Shown: positions 48,278 to 60,500 of the stretch, one piece after another
How positions within the stretch are numbered: position 1 is the stretch's first letter
Layout: every line of letters starts with the position of its first letter
Source: Lepturacanthus savala
Taxonomy: Eukaryota > Chordata > Actinopteri > Scombriformes > Trichiuridae
Reading direction: 5' to 3'
DNA: 64,000 nucleotides
Assembly (NCBI GenBank): GCA_030544235.1
Contig: CM060463.1
Coordinates: 33,439,920-33,503,919 of the forward strand
The notes under the pieces: generated by a model
The model's input: the letters and a program-made list of their open reading frames with translations, nothing else
Told to the model about the DNA's origin: nothing
Database searches by the model: none
Made by a program: the position numbers and the translations under genes

Positions 48278-50413
48278 CTCTCAGAATTTCCCATACTGCA
48301 TATTGTTGCCATAACAAATCTATTTTCGCACATTAGTTAGAAAGAACAAACAAAAAAATATAACATCAAAATTGAATTAAATGTAAATAAAAATAAATAA
48401 ATAAAGTTTACTTACCTCAGACAGTGAGTTATTTTTTTTAACTGGTAAATAATTTTCCTAAATTCTAAATAAAAGACAACCTTTGGTCGTGAAACAATGA
48501 TGCTCACATGTCAGATGTCCATGAGCAAACAGGATATCTTGGTCATGTGACCTCATAAATTGTATGTCCTTCACAAATAAAAGCCCCTCGTTCACTCCTA
48601 GCTGTTAAAAACATAGAATTTATTTCACAGCTTTTTAGAAAAATTAAGGTAAAATAATTATTGCCATATGGTAACACTATGCAATAGAGTTAACTGAATA
48701 TTTCAAATTTCATTTGTTTGATGAGGAATATTGAAAATCCTTTCCTAGTGGTGATGGTTTGTCTAGTACTGATACACACACACATACCTTTACAGAAGAT
48801 CTCCCCATCTCTATCGGCTACGGTTGTGGACTCCAGTCCTTTGCCACACTTGGCACAACGAAAGCAGCCTTTATGCCAGGACTGAGGAGAGAGCAGAGTC
48901 GGGTCAAGCACCAGGCTGTAAACATATACTGACAAATCAATGAGCTAAAAGCTGCTGCTGTTAAATCAAAGGCCGCTTTCAAAGTTCTAAAGTGTAGAGG
49001 TTCCTTACGTTGCCTGCACCGATAACCTTCTCTGCTGCGTAAACTGTTTTGCCACATCGAGGACATACATCTGAGCCTCCAGCTTTTTGGGCAAACTTGG
49101 AGGCGTTGGGGTTATTTGTAGGGCGATGAGGTGCTTGTCTGTAAAGAAACATTAAAGAATTAAATAGGGCAGTGAAGGGAATCCAATTGAGGGAGGAAAC
49201 GGACCAATAAGTGGTGGGTTGTTTGCTATTTATTGGGGAAAATAAGCACAGTAAGTGGACTCTTGTAATCCCTTTCCATCATGCAACATATTTTTATAGG
49301 AAAAGTCCTGTTTTGCTCACACTTCAGGCTTGATTCCGAGTCCTTCTCCTGTGTCCATACTCAGAGTGCCAGCCCCACCTCCGAAGCCGTAACCTTTTGG
49401 ACCATATTTCTTGCCATAACACGATTTGCAGTAGATTTCATCCACATGGACGGCTACTGTTGTGCTGTCTAAGTTTTTCTTGCAGACCACTGACATAAAA
49501 GGAAAAGAAGGAAAAAAAATATTAAAAGTTTAGTAGGGCGATATCAGGTAAAATGGGGCATTAAAGGTTTGGGGGAAATTAGAGCCAATGACTAAAAAGG
49601 ATTTAAACTGTTGACATAACTGTGATAAATAACAGGTAATTTGATTAGTTTATGGTTTCTATGGTTTCTAACTTGCCTTGGTGGGTGAGACAATAAGTGA
49701 GACAAATCTAACTAAACCCATTTTCCCTGATGAGATGGCTTATGCAAAAACAAAGTGGCACACATATATTTCAAGATGTATAAGGCCAAAATAATTACAT
49801 TTGATCACATAATTCCGACAAGAAATGATCAGAAACAGTCAATATTGATACAAAATATACATGGAAAAGGCATATTTGGTATTGTGTTATTGTCCCAAGT
49901 GATTTACCAAAAAGTGGCCCAATTTACCTGATGTTACCCTTTTTATTTTAGTCATCAAAACAAACTACACTTGCAAAAGCAATCCTTGACTTGTTATCCC
50001 CACAGATCTTTAGCTGTCTAGCAAACTATGTATGACATTTTAAAGAAATTAAATGGCACACCACCATGTGCTTATCTGTGGTCAAGGCGGAGTATGTGCT
50101 CCGTCTCTGCCATAAAAGGAAGATGAAGCCTTTGTCACATGCTTCCAATGGATCCAAATAAGGTCACAGATGTCTGAGTGAAAACCTGCGGATGCTCAGT
50201 TTCCTACCCCGATGCCAAATACTCAGCATTCCATCCTGGCACTTTTCAGGGTCGTTTATTCAATCGGCTCATAAAACAGATTACCTGACAAGTTAAATAC
50301 TTACTGCACAGAAAACAGGATTTATGCCAACTCTTCCCCTCACACTGCACTTCCTCAGCGAAGTAGACAGATTTCTGGCAGCAGCCACACTTGTTTCCTC
50401 CCCCAAAAGGCAT
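47638..50413 (-). CDS. csrp1: Cysteine and glycine-rich protein 1 (two-LIM protein)
   Basis: Actin- and alpha-actinin-associated LIM adaptor in muscle and stroma, also nuclear. Coding exons in transcript order: 50413-50305, 49489-49321, 49138-49009, 48881-48788, 47714-47638. Phases fit; the sum is 579 nt, 192 residues (human CSRP1 has 193). LIM1 starts 'CGCCQKSVYFAEEVQC' and continues 'WHKSCFLCMVCKKNLDSTT' to 'YCKSCYGKKYGPKG', which includes the KKYGPK nuclear signal and the glycine-rich tail. LIM2 reads 'CPRCGKTVYAAEKVIGAG' to 'FCKACYAKNFGPKGFGFG', ending 'GALAHAQ'. The second exon uses the donor after GT at 49321 ('gtgagc'), because the earlier GT would break the frame. Codirectional with the troponin genes. 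Confidence 0.95.
47962..48689. mobile_element. Second piggyBac-type MITE copy
   Basis: Starts 'cctctactgcatgatgtatc' after TTAA (47958-47961) and ends 'atgcaatagag' before TTAA (48690-48693). It shares 'ggatatcttggtcatgtgac' and 'tgtatgtccttcac' (inverted) with the 38.2-kb copy. It is longer because of an (AT)n run at 48249-48278. In the last csrp1 intron. Confidence 0.55.
48249..48278. repeat. (AT)n microsatellite
   Basis: An uninterrupted AT run of about 30 bp inside the MITE copy. Confidence 0.9.
49533..49942. mobile_element. Transposon copy, inverse of 45.8 kb
   Basis: Runs from 'gatatcaggtaaaatgggg' to 'gtggcccaatttacctgat', inverted termini. Internal blocks match the copy at 45767-46216 read from the other strand. 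In a csrp1 intron. Confidence 0.6.
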
Positions 50414-51383
50414 TCTGTGAGCACACAGGGCAGCTGCTTTGTGTACATTTTTTCTTTCACTGTATACAGTATTAACACTCTCTACAGGAGTTTATATCTG
50501 ATAGAGTTCACATGCAACAGTCAAGGTTAGATAAAGCATTCTATCTATCTATCTATAAAAGGAGAAGTAGCTGTTTGCTCTGATGCTGTTTCTTTCCCTC
50601 TCCTTGTTGCAGCCTCCCGACTTAAGTAGCTTTCAGAAGGACTCTTCTCATAAAATGCAAAATATCCACTGGCATTGCTCAGATATCAGGAAACTTCCTC
50701 ATGCTGATAAAATCAGGTCAGGATTCACTCTGTATGGACACTGCACCAATGTCTGTACATGTAATGTTTGTGATACATCAGCCCAGAGTTGTCATCCAGA
50801 CAGAAAGTTAGTAATCTACTAGATTGCCCTGGATAAACAGGAAATTCTCTACATTTCTTTCTGTAATCAAACGTCCTGACCTCAGACAACCCAAGAGACC
50901 GTGATACAGATCTGTATCATTTCAAATTTGTTATTCAAGCATGTCTACTTAATGACTAATAAAAAACAACCAGTTCAAATGGTTTCAGTTTGATCATCAA
51001 TAATTCTAAGTTTTTTTTTTTGTTTTTTTTTTTAATAGATTTAAACCTCTTCTAAGCAAGCATTTCCTGCCTGATGTTCATGCAAAATGTTCAACCCCTT
51101 CTATCCAACACAACAGGATATGTTATATCTTTAGCATTTTTAACTGTATGCAAACTAGAACCCATGTATAGTTATTTGATTAAAAATAACTTTGCCTGGC
51201 AACTCTCCAATTTGAAGCTGGTGATCTCTGATATGTAGATACAGTAGCAACAAATATATACATTTGTTTTCAAATCTCAAATGAAGGCTGAAACATCAAG
51301 ACATACAACTACACGTCTTGTCCATCTACATTGAAAAAGTACAGTTAGCTGTTGAGCTATTTGACTGTTGAAGTTGACCCTAC

Positions 51384-51480
51384 CTTCACTGAGGTGAAAG
51401 GTGGCTTCTGCTGCTGGTTGTTCAGTGAAACTAAAAGAAGACTTGAGTTGAGAAGAGACACTGGTCTGATGAGGAGAGGC
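51384..51480 (-). promoter_or_regulatory. Probable csrp1 non-coding exon 1 / promoter side
   Basis: The minus-strand 'cagtgaag' then 'gtaggg' gives a donor at 51384 for a leader exon, which would splice to the acceptor one base before the ATG (exon edge 50414). The upstream limit is not defined. Confidence 0.35.
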
Positions 51481-52194
51481 TGAGAGGACACCAAACCAAA
51501 CTGAGGGAGGAGTCAGGCCACAGAGACCTAGTGAGAGAGATGCAGGGAGGAAAAGGAGGAGAAAGATGGTGAGAGGTATTGATGGACTGTTTTGGGAGGG
51601 TCGAAGATTGAAAGAGTTGCAGATGAATTGTGAATTTAGGCCAAGTCTGAGTCTTAAACTGCCCTACTTGGTGAAGTCACAGAACTCCCTGCCAAACTGA
51701 GGATTAAGTGGCGTAAGCAACAGACTAATAAAAACTCGTCATGTATTCAAAGGAGTTCACGCTGGTCAGGTTCAAGGTAATTCTGCACACTGGCGGCCCC
51801 AAATGGTACTAACTGGTACTGATGATGTCAACCCAAGTTTCAGAGTTTTAGACACATTTACACATTTCCAGTGCTGTTTTTAGCTGTAGCAGGCTGTTGT
51901 TTTTAATACAGAAGCTCTAGAGACATATTGTACACCACAGGCCCAGCACTAATCTGCAGTCAGACCAAATTGCCAATTGGTGAACATAATGTTTCATTTA
52001 GCAGATATTTGCCTCAAGAATTGATGGCGACCATAGAGTAGATAAAACATGATAATGCTCTCTAGGTATTGCGCAACACAAAGGTCACAAAGGTTGTTTT
52101 GTATCATTGTCCTGTTGAACTGTCTCAAAACTGGGGACTATGAATTAACATCTATATTTTTACAGATAGGTAAGAAAAAAGGGGGGATTTAATT

Positions 52195-52442
52195 TTGAAG
52201 GACATACAATTTATAAGGTCACATGACCATGATTTCCTGTTCACCAGTCCCTTTTGTTCATGCACATTTGACATGTTAGCACCACTGTCTCCCAACTGAA
52301 GGTTTTCTTTTATTCCTAATTTTGTAAAATCTTCATAAAATATAAAATTGACCTCACTATCTATGGTAGGTACAATTGTATGTAATAAAAACTTTTAAAA
52401 CATTTTTTACCATGTCTAAGCAATATTTCATGCAATACAGGG
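52195..52442. repeat. Third copy of the piggyBac-type MITE, truncated
   Basis: Carries 'gaaggacatacaatttata', 'ggtcacatgaccatgattt', 'tttaccatgtctaag' and ends 'atttcatgcaatacaggg' before TTAA (52443-52446). The left end is not clear. Confidence 0.6.
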
Positions 52443-52879
52443 TTAAATTGTATAAATGAATGTGAGAATATAGAAACTAAAAATCACTTGTATCTAATTG
52501 TATTTGTTAAAAATCCTCATTGTCTTATGATAGACCTGCATCATATTTCCTGTTTGATGTGGTGTGTTGGGTGTGTGGTCTCCCTGCTCATGTTGTTCTG
52601 GCTTTGAAAAGTTACAGCAGTCATATCAGGAGCCTACAAATCTGTCTGATCTAAGAGGAAGTGTTGCTGCCACTGCCTTATAAGGTGTTCCAAGCACAGG
52701 GTATCCCTTCTAACTCAGTGGATTGTTCAGTGTATTACTCACCGTCTATAGAGGTTTTAGATGTGTTTAAATGAGCTGTGTTAATCAGAGGGTAAATGGT
52801 CAATCAGAAATTCCTGTCTGTTAATGTTTACTTGACACACATTGCATATCTGACCTGTAATCCACTCAGGGCTGGCCAT

Positions 52880-53310
52880 CACATTTTGCTTTAGGATATA
52901 AAATGCAGTGTTCCCAATGCATGACAATAACAATTATTAAAAGGATTTTGGTTTTATTCAGGGGTAACACAGTACCTTTGGGACCTTTCTGTGTAGAGTC
53001 TGCATGTTCTCCTTGTGTCTATGTGGGTTTTCTCCAGGTTCTCCAGCTTCCTCACAGTCCAAAACCATGGTGAGGTTAATTGGAGACTAAATTAATTTGT
53101 GTGAGTGAATGGTTTGTGTGCCCCATGATAGGCTGGTGACCATCTGGGGTGTATCCCTGCTTCTCGTCTGTAATGCGCTGGCGATGGTTCCAGCAGACCC
53201 CTGCGATGATATTGAGGAATAAACGGGTATAGAAAATGACTGACTGGTTTTATTCATGTTTTTAAACACACTATTATTGCTATTATTTTTTAAAACAATT
53301 GTATGTACAT
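52880..53310. mobile_element. Tc1-type terminal repeat relic split by a SINE
   Basis: 52893-52960 plus 53257-53300 together resemble the right terminal repeat of the element at 7361-8113 ('ataaaatgcagtgttcc', 'attttggttttattcatg', 'ttaaacacac'). A SINE with 11-bp target duplications separates the two halves. Confidence 0.65.
52961..53245 (+). mobile_element. tRNA-like SINE, degraded, nested
   Basis: A shortened copy of the 17.9-kb element; most of the tRNA-like head is lost. It is flanked by exact 'ggttttattca' at 52950-52960 and 53246-53256. It inserted into a Tc1-type terminal repeat. Confidence 0.75.
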
Positions 53311-53756
53311 TTTGGGTAAGTCCTGCTGAAGTGATTGGTCATTTTAAATAATACACATTTTTTGTTGGTTGTACCACACTATATTAATCCCATTATTTTT
53401 GACCTAACAGTATCTATTTAATTGCAACATTTTGTATAGGCTCCACTGGCCTTGAGGTAAAATCTTCAGTTTGTGTTGATTGATTAATATTTTTTTGTTT
53501 TTCAAAAGAGAACGACGATAACATGTACGATCTGTAACACTCATGTTATGACTGTAGTTATATTTTGTGGTCTGTGTGTTTTTGTCGTCTGTGTGTGCCC
53601 TGTGTTTATTTCCCCTAATTTTATATGCAAATAGGTGTGTGCCATACCTGTGCAGCCATTGGTGGGAAGGCTCCACACCCTGGTTATTGATTGGCTGACA
53701 TCGAGAACCACCTAATATATAACAGACCAAGATGGCAGCTGTCAGTGGAAAGCAGG

Positions 53757-53852
53757 CATCCTCCATCCTCCATCCTCCATCCTCCATCCTCCATCCTCCA
53801 TCCTCCATCCTCCATCCTCCATCCTCCATCCTCCATCCTCCATCCTCCATCC
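53757..53852. repeat. 7-bp minisatellite (catcctc)n
   Basis: About 13.6 uninterrupted copies of a heptamer. Its length is not a multiple of three, so read on the minus strand it makes a spurious repetitive frame (Trp-Arg-Met-Glu-Asp-Gly-Gly). A YY1-like 'caagatggcagc' lies just before it at 53728. Confidence 0.9.
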
Positions 53853-54029
53853 CAGAGTTTCTTTTGAGTAAGTAGGGATGGACCACCAGTTTTGTTAATC
53901 TTGTTTTCTCCCATTTATTTAGTTACAGAGATAAGTCTTTGTCATTGGTTTGGTTAGGTTAGTTTCTTACTTTTTAGACAGGATCCTGAAGCCTTAGTAC
54001 TCAGTATTACACACTTTTGTTATATTTGT

Positions 54030-54362
54030 CAGTCAGTCGTTTTCTATACCCGCTTATTCCTCATTAGGATTGTGGCGGTCTGCTGGAGCCAATCCCAGTG
54101 CATTACAGGCGAGAGGCAGGGATACACCAGCATATCATGGGGCACACACACCATTCACTCACACACTCACACCTATGGGCAATTTAGAGTCTCCAATTAA
54201 CTTCAGCATGGTTTTAGACTGTGGGAGGAAGCTGGGGAACCCGGAGAGAACCCATGCAGACATGGGAGAACATGCAAACTCCACACAGAAAGGTCCCAGA
54301 TGAAGGTCTTGAACCTGGAACCTTCTTGTGAGGCAACAGTGTAATCACTGCACCACTGTGTC
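54030..54362 (-). mobile_element. tRNA-like SINE with 8-bp TSD
   Basis: Reverse-strand copy with the tail 'cagtcagtcgttttctata' at the left and the head 'accactgtgtc' at the right, with internal deletions. It is flanked by 'atatttgt' at 54022-54029 and 54363-54370. Confidence 0.75.
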
Positions 54363-54370
54363 ATATTTGT

Positions 54371-57300
54371 ATGCTTTCTTATTTGTTTATGTGTGTTTCT
54401 GTCTGTTTGGGACTTGTTAGGTTTGGCACCCCTGGACTGGGGCATAGCACTCAGCACAAGAAGAGATGTGGAACAATGGTCTGTTGAAGTTTGGTACAAA
54501 TTGTAATGCCTAACCTATAAAAAAACAGTGGTTTAGAACCTGCATATGTAAATGAAGATTTTGACCAAAAGTCAAATACATCTGTGTCCAGTTATGTTCA
54601 GGTATATTACCAACTCTATTTAGGGGTGCAACTAAATAATATTTCAATTACTAATAATTTACTAAATGTAAAAATATGGCAAATGTGTTCCCACTGCTTA
54701 AAAGTAGAGTCGGCAATTCTGGAGAAAGACTGATATTTGAACAAATCATTGGCTGGAATGTTTCTTGGTCTGAGCCACTTTTAGCAAAATGTGTCTGCTG
54801 ACAATTATGGTTGCATGATTGTTGGCAGATTTTATTTTTTGAGCTTCAGATTCTGAAAGAGAGCAAGTTTTTATCTGTAAGATGTTATATTGTTTTAATG
54901 CTGCTAAGGTGTTTTTATAACCTTCTAATCTCCTATTGTGCAGTATATGCACGCCACTGTACAGTTGACATCTACAAATACTACTGCGTTACGGGCATTG
55001 TTGGCATTTTGCTTGTGATCTTGTGCACTTTGACATTCAACAAGTGAATGTAGGAGGTCACAGTATTTCACACTTAATAGAGCACATCACACATATGACC
55101 TTTCTATTATGACGGATGGATGAAAGAATGGTCGGTGCAACTACAAAGTCATTCTGTTGCACACCACAATAAAATAAAGCATTTATTAATATTTTTTTGT
55201 TGAATCATTCTGTATACAAACAAGATTATTCACACTTTCAGTATAGCTCTATTTCCTTACAAGATGAGGGGAATCAGGTTGAATGGAAAGGGAGATTTAG
55301 TCAATACGAGGAGGGAAGTAAGAGCCAGCAGAGTGATGCTGCTTCTCCGTCTGCATTCCTCCATTTCTCCAAGCCCTCTAGGCTCTTCACCATCATAGGA
55401 AGAGACAATGATGAACTCAAGAAACCTATTTATAGCCAGCGATTGGCCAACACTAGCCCCTCTGTTTCTGCTCTGTGGACATCCGCTTTGGCTTGTTGTG
55501 TAGTATATGTACATGTGATCATGCTCTTCACAGAGGAGGAAAAAGAGAGGATAAGAGTGACAGGGGCTCAGTGGATTAATCCAGAGGAAGAGGAGAGGAT
55601 ATGAGGCAAAGCAAGCTAAGAAGCTGCTGTGCTGGTGATCAATCCACACTGTATAGAAGAGAGGTGATTTCTCTTGTAGGAATTCTGCACAGTCTTCCTG
55701 CATTTTGACCTGACTTGAAGCCAGGACTCCTCCCCTGGTAATGGTCTCCCCTTGGGCAGCATTTTTCACAGAAGCGCTGCCAAGTCGTGAGGTGAGAGAA
55801 GAAGAGCTGGAAGAGGTGAGCTGACTTCACGTCGAGAAATGTGTTTGCACAGCAAATAGCCGCATGTTGTGCCGTGTTAATGTATTTGGCCGTTTGCACG
55901 TTGGTGTTAAATCCACTGTGGATGATTATTTGGTTCACATGTTATATCTGCCAAAAATAATCCCATGTAACCTAATTTATCTTGTGTTCTAAGTTTTTAA
56001 ACTTAATTTGAATATTGAACCATTTGGTCAACAGTGACCTAAATATGTGTGCCTCCACAGTGATCACTAATTAATTGACTAATCTGTCTAAATTTAACTT
56101 TTTTATCAATAAATTATTGTTGTTCTTTTAGAAGGCTTTTCTTTTATGAGAAAATGAGGCCAGCTGTGTAAACACTTTTGGCTCAAGGACTCAATAGTAT
56201 TTGTAATTTTTCATATGATGTCATTTAGATGGATTAAGGTATGAAAACATAACCTCCAGTCATTCAATAAACATTATTAGATAGACTTTATGAGGGAAAT
56301 AAGTTAATTGTGTTTAGGACAGAAGGACCTTGGCAGGATTGGTCCAAGCTGGACAAGACCTGTTTCAACAAGTTGCCGTTTGATGTTTCACTGAGTGAGA
56401 CGTGCTTTTATATTCTCCTGCTCTGCGGCATGCACTGTGGCCACGAGAGGTGAGGGTGTGCAGTTTCAGGAATTAGTCAGTAGAGGTCACATATGTGCAG
56501 AGATTATGTTTGAGTGATTTTGAGACACACCCTGATTCCTCTCTCCGGCTGTCTCTTCCCGTCTTTTGATGTGTCTGTGTGCCGATGCAAAAGATGACAG
56601 CGTTTGTTAAGCAGAACTTGCAAGCACCGGCATGTGAGTTGCACATTTAATAAGCTGTGGGAGTAGGGTGAAGGATGAAGGACATTGCTATCAATGTACT
56701 TCATTTGAGCTTACCTCAACCTACTGATTCTTTATCTTGGCGCCTTTTAATTAAGCCCCGATTATGTTCATCCCCATGCAAGGGATCTTATAATGTAGAT
56801 GGCGAGTTTTATCTCTCAAGGTCAGTGTGTACAGTGTGTAACAATTTCTGAGAATGTCTATGTCCAACTAGTGCACATCTTTGACTGTAATCCTCACTTT
56901 TTCCTGTCTGCGACTCCAACACTGACAATGCAGGCCTTTTTAATTTTCAAATCCTCAGTCAATCCTCCTGCTTTATGAACTTTGCTCACCCTGCAGAGTG
57001 GTTAAACTTAAAGGAGAGGCAATTTTCTCCAATGCACAACAGGGTAATGTAACTATTCCAACATATAACCAATGATCACACCGCCTGTTGCCTTGCATCT
57101 TCACACCAGTGTAGTGTGTTGTTTCGTTGCTTTCAGCACATGCTAAATTTGGTCAAGATCTGCTGTTTTCTTTCCCACGTCCCTGGCCTGTGCATATTGT
57201 ACCTTGACGCATTGAGTCATTTTGTAATGTTTGGCCCTCATAACACACAGTGGGAGAGGTTGCCTCACTCACAATTTGTAATCCCCACTTCAAAGATTAT

Positions 57301-57474
57301 ATGGAAAAATTGCGTCACCATATCGTCCCCTCCTGTCATTTTTTTTGGCTTCCTGTGGCCCAGATTCTCACTGACGGTTGTGCTGAGGGAGCCTGCTCCC
57401 TGTAGGCAGACAACTACAAACATGCAGTCACAATTGCAAATCAGTCCAGTTCACTGGCTGTAGCTGTGACTCAG
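54371..57474. other. Spacer, no confident gene
   Basis: Long chance frames occur at 55197-55604 (+) and 55257-55769 (-) over the same bases; neither resembles a known protein or has good splice context. No other structure was recognised. Confidence 0.5.
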
Positions 57475-57567
57475 GATATTAAGCGCCAGGCAGAAAAGAT
57501 GCATATGCAAAACGCAGACCTGGGACAGATCCAGAAGGAGAGAGACAAGAACAGTGCAGAGAATCAG
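57475..57567 (+). CDS. Possible internal exon of an unidentified coiled-coil protein
   Basis: Between an acceptor ('gctgtgactcag') and a donor ('gtagtt') lies an open stretch of exactly 31 codons. It encodes a charged, Gln/Glu/Lys-rich helix ('DIKRQAEKMHMQ' then 'QIQKERDKNSAENQ'). It is in phase 0 at both ends and richer in GC than its flanks. In human, NAV1, a coiled-coil protein on the + strand, follows CSRP1, so this could be a nav1 exon. I do not recognise the sequence as nav1, and no partner exon was found in the window. Confidence 0.35.
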
Positions 57568-60500
57568 GTAGTTTTAGTGAGTATTTCACCAGGTATATGG
57601 CTTAGTTTTAGCTCAGCACTTTTGAATTTAATAGTCAGAGAGAGCCCCGGTCTGATCCACAAGGCACCAACTGCAGCAGAGGATCTGTCCAAAGAGTATT
57701 GTTATGCAAGCAGGAAGGAGGCGGTCCCACTTTGATCCTGACAGCGGACGGAGGCTGGGATGCTCCGGTCCGCTGTGCTGTTTGAGCCGGAGGCTGCCGA
57801 GGGCGTATGCTGTCCCATCTAGGAATTTGCATACAGAAGGTAGACTAGCACATGGCTTGGAACAGCCTCTTGACACAGTTTGATCATATAGTGAGAGCGA
57901 TGGACTGATGGACATGTGAAGATAATTCTTGGCACTCTTATTGAAGTGGGCAAATGTTCTGAGCTTCCCCTGCACTTGTTACCATCTCACTAAATTTTAT
58001 CAGCCTCCGTATTAGGTAAGTTTGTGTTCTTTTCTGGCTACTAGGGATAAATTATGTCCATTAAGTGTATATTTGACTATAGCGATTGCAGTTTAGAAAA
58101 GAAAATAATGTTTGCGGCTCAATTTGTGTTTTAATTAACTTGGATTTTAAAGCATTATTGATCTGAACTTTCCATTCTCTCATGTGACCTTCTTTTCCAA
58201 ACAGCTCATATAAATAACTCTACGACTACATTTGATAAGCATGTAAGCAATAATGTCCTGTAGTTTACTGAGATAATGTATGACTCCGGGCAGAGAGACA
58301 GTCCTGAAGGGAAAGGGGCACAAGTCGGACTGCAGAACTAATTCCTGCGAGTTTGCGGCCCCATGGTGGACTTTTATAGTGCTTCCTGGGATGTGTAGTC
58401 GTGTGCTCAGTAATTGTCTGGGATGTAGTGCTGAGTCATACCAGTGTGAGCTACAAGATGCCACTGCATCAGGCTCACATTCACACTACACTTAGTTTAC
58501 ACTGAGATACACTACACTGGGATCATTCATTCATTGCTGTTTGATGTCTTCATCAGAGTGTTTCAACACTTATTTTAATGCTGGAAGTCAAAAATGTCTT
58601 TTAAATATGAAGGTTGTATTTCCTTCTCATTTTTAGATGCATGGATGATTTTTAGATGAACACATAGTTAATCACATATATGCTTACAGCATGAAATACA
58701 AACTTCCATGCACTAGGGCTGGATGGTGTGAATTACATGTAGATCAATACTTTGATGTCAGCATTTGGTACGTAATACATGTTTCGATATATTTCCGTCA
58801 GTACAAAATTGTATCAAAACTCTCATACCAGGTCAGTGCTATCACTGGGAATAGCACTAATGCTGGATGATGTCATTATTAATTAAACAGACTGACCCAT
58901 CGTGCACATAGCATGCTGCACTCTTGAACTTTACTAATTTCAATGCCACTGTGGATTATGGGATGACAGCACAGAAATAGCGCTCTGAGGATAAGATAAT
59001 ATCTATTCAGTGGTGGAAAATGCTGCTCGGGCATAATTTAGCCTCTTCTCCTCAGCCTTCATCTTGTCCCAGGCACTTCCAGAGCCACTTGATGACGCTT
59101 TGAAGCAAAACATTGTGGTCACAGTCAGCTACTGCAGTAGAAGTGCTTGGTAAATCCATAGCTGATTACAAATTACACGTATTATCAAAATAATTATGAT
59201 GATTATCACATTAGAGTACATACATGCAGTGCAATGATATGATAGGATGCTTAAAAATTGTGACTGTGTGTCATTCCACAGGCATGCTTCAGTGGTAGCC
59301 ATGTTCTGACTTGGCTAACCCAAAGTGACACGTGTGCCAGCCTCAGAAAGAGTGATACATATTTGATGCGTTCCGTGTGAAGTGTTCAAAATAGAACTTT
59401 TTTCAGAGGTCACATGCAAGATGCGACATGAGGTGAAGCTGGCTCCTCCCATGTTGTGCAGAGGTACAGCTGCAGAGTCTATGCTGGATTGCAGGGGCAA
59501 GGATAAATGTCAGATATGAATGGTTTTGGATGAAAATGTCAGGGTTGGTCTATAATTTGGTGGATTTGTGTTTTCCAAAAGACAACTGGACCAGAAACAA
59601 AATCTGAAGGGTTGTGAAAATCTATTGTGAAAGTAAAATAAATAATATAAGGATTAGAAAGCTTTTGCATGGAATGGTAAATCGCTCGACCTCAACTTCA
59701 GCAAAGTAATGAAGTGTAGTTGAGTCTGAAGTCTTCTAGTTACACTTCATCTGTCACTATGAACATCTTGTCAGTTGTTGAATGACATGTTATAGCCATG
59801 CTGCCCTAGATCGGTGACCTTTCAAAGCCGCTTTCCCTCCGGTGAACAGAAGCTTAGTTGAAGTAGACATTGATCGAAAGGCACAAGAGGCCCTTAGTGA
59901 TAATAACATGGACAAACCATGAGGAATTGGCTGTATTTAAATCCTTTCAGAAAACATGTGTGGTGTTGGTTACACTTAGTGTCAGTTGAAATCCCACCTT
60001 GCTGATTTTAAATTTAGTTCAGCATCTGGCAGCCACAGTGAAGGTCCTCTGCTGCTGGGTGTTTGCTGAACAGCTGACTGTGTTTCCAAGTTAAACAGTC
60101 TCACCATTTTCCAGGAACTGAGGACAATACAAAGTCTGAAGCCCAGATGTGGACAGTAGCACTTAGAAGATATAATACATGCGATGCCCCACCATTAAAG
60201 GGGCGTTCTATGTTTTGGGGGGTTTGGTTTTTGTGTTACTCTGTCAAGATGTTGGTCTATATTAAACATGTTAAATGTTCCAAAACTTGACGTGAAGAGA
60301 TGTAACAATGGCCCCTAACAGCCCGCTCTGAACACAATATTACCTTTATTTCCTCCATGTGATGATGTCAAATTGTTTGCATATTAGGCTTTGGCCTGAT
60401 ATTTCGCTATATTCCAGAGAGAGAGAGATTTCTTATCACTATAAGGTCATCATAATGCAGTCATTTCAAAAGAATGACATGTTGCAAATAACAGAATAGA

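Noticed and set aside
53757..53852. Possible CRISPR array
   Set aside because: Units are contiguous 7-mers with no spacers, and the genome is a vertebrate's.
53404..53886. 160-residue minus-strand open frame with Trp-Arg-Met-Glu-Asp-Gly-Gly repeats
   Set aside because: The repeat is only the translation of a 7-bp minisatellite; the surrounding frame has no family resemblance or splice context.
55197..55769. Long overlapping open frames on both strands
   Set aside because: Both strands are open over the same bases, neither product resembles a known protein, and no splice sites frame them.
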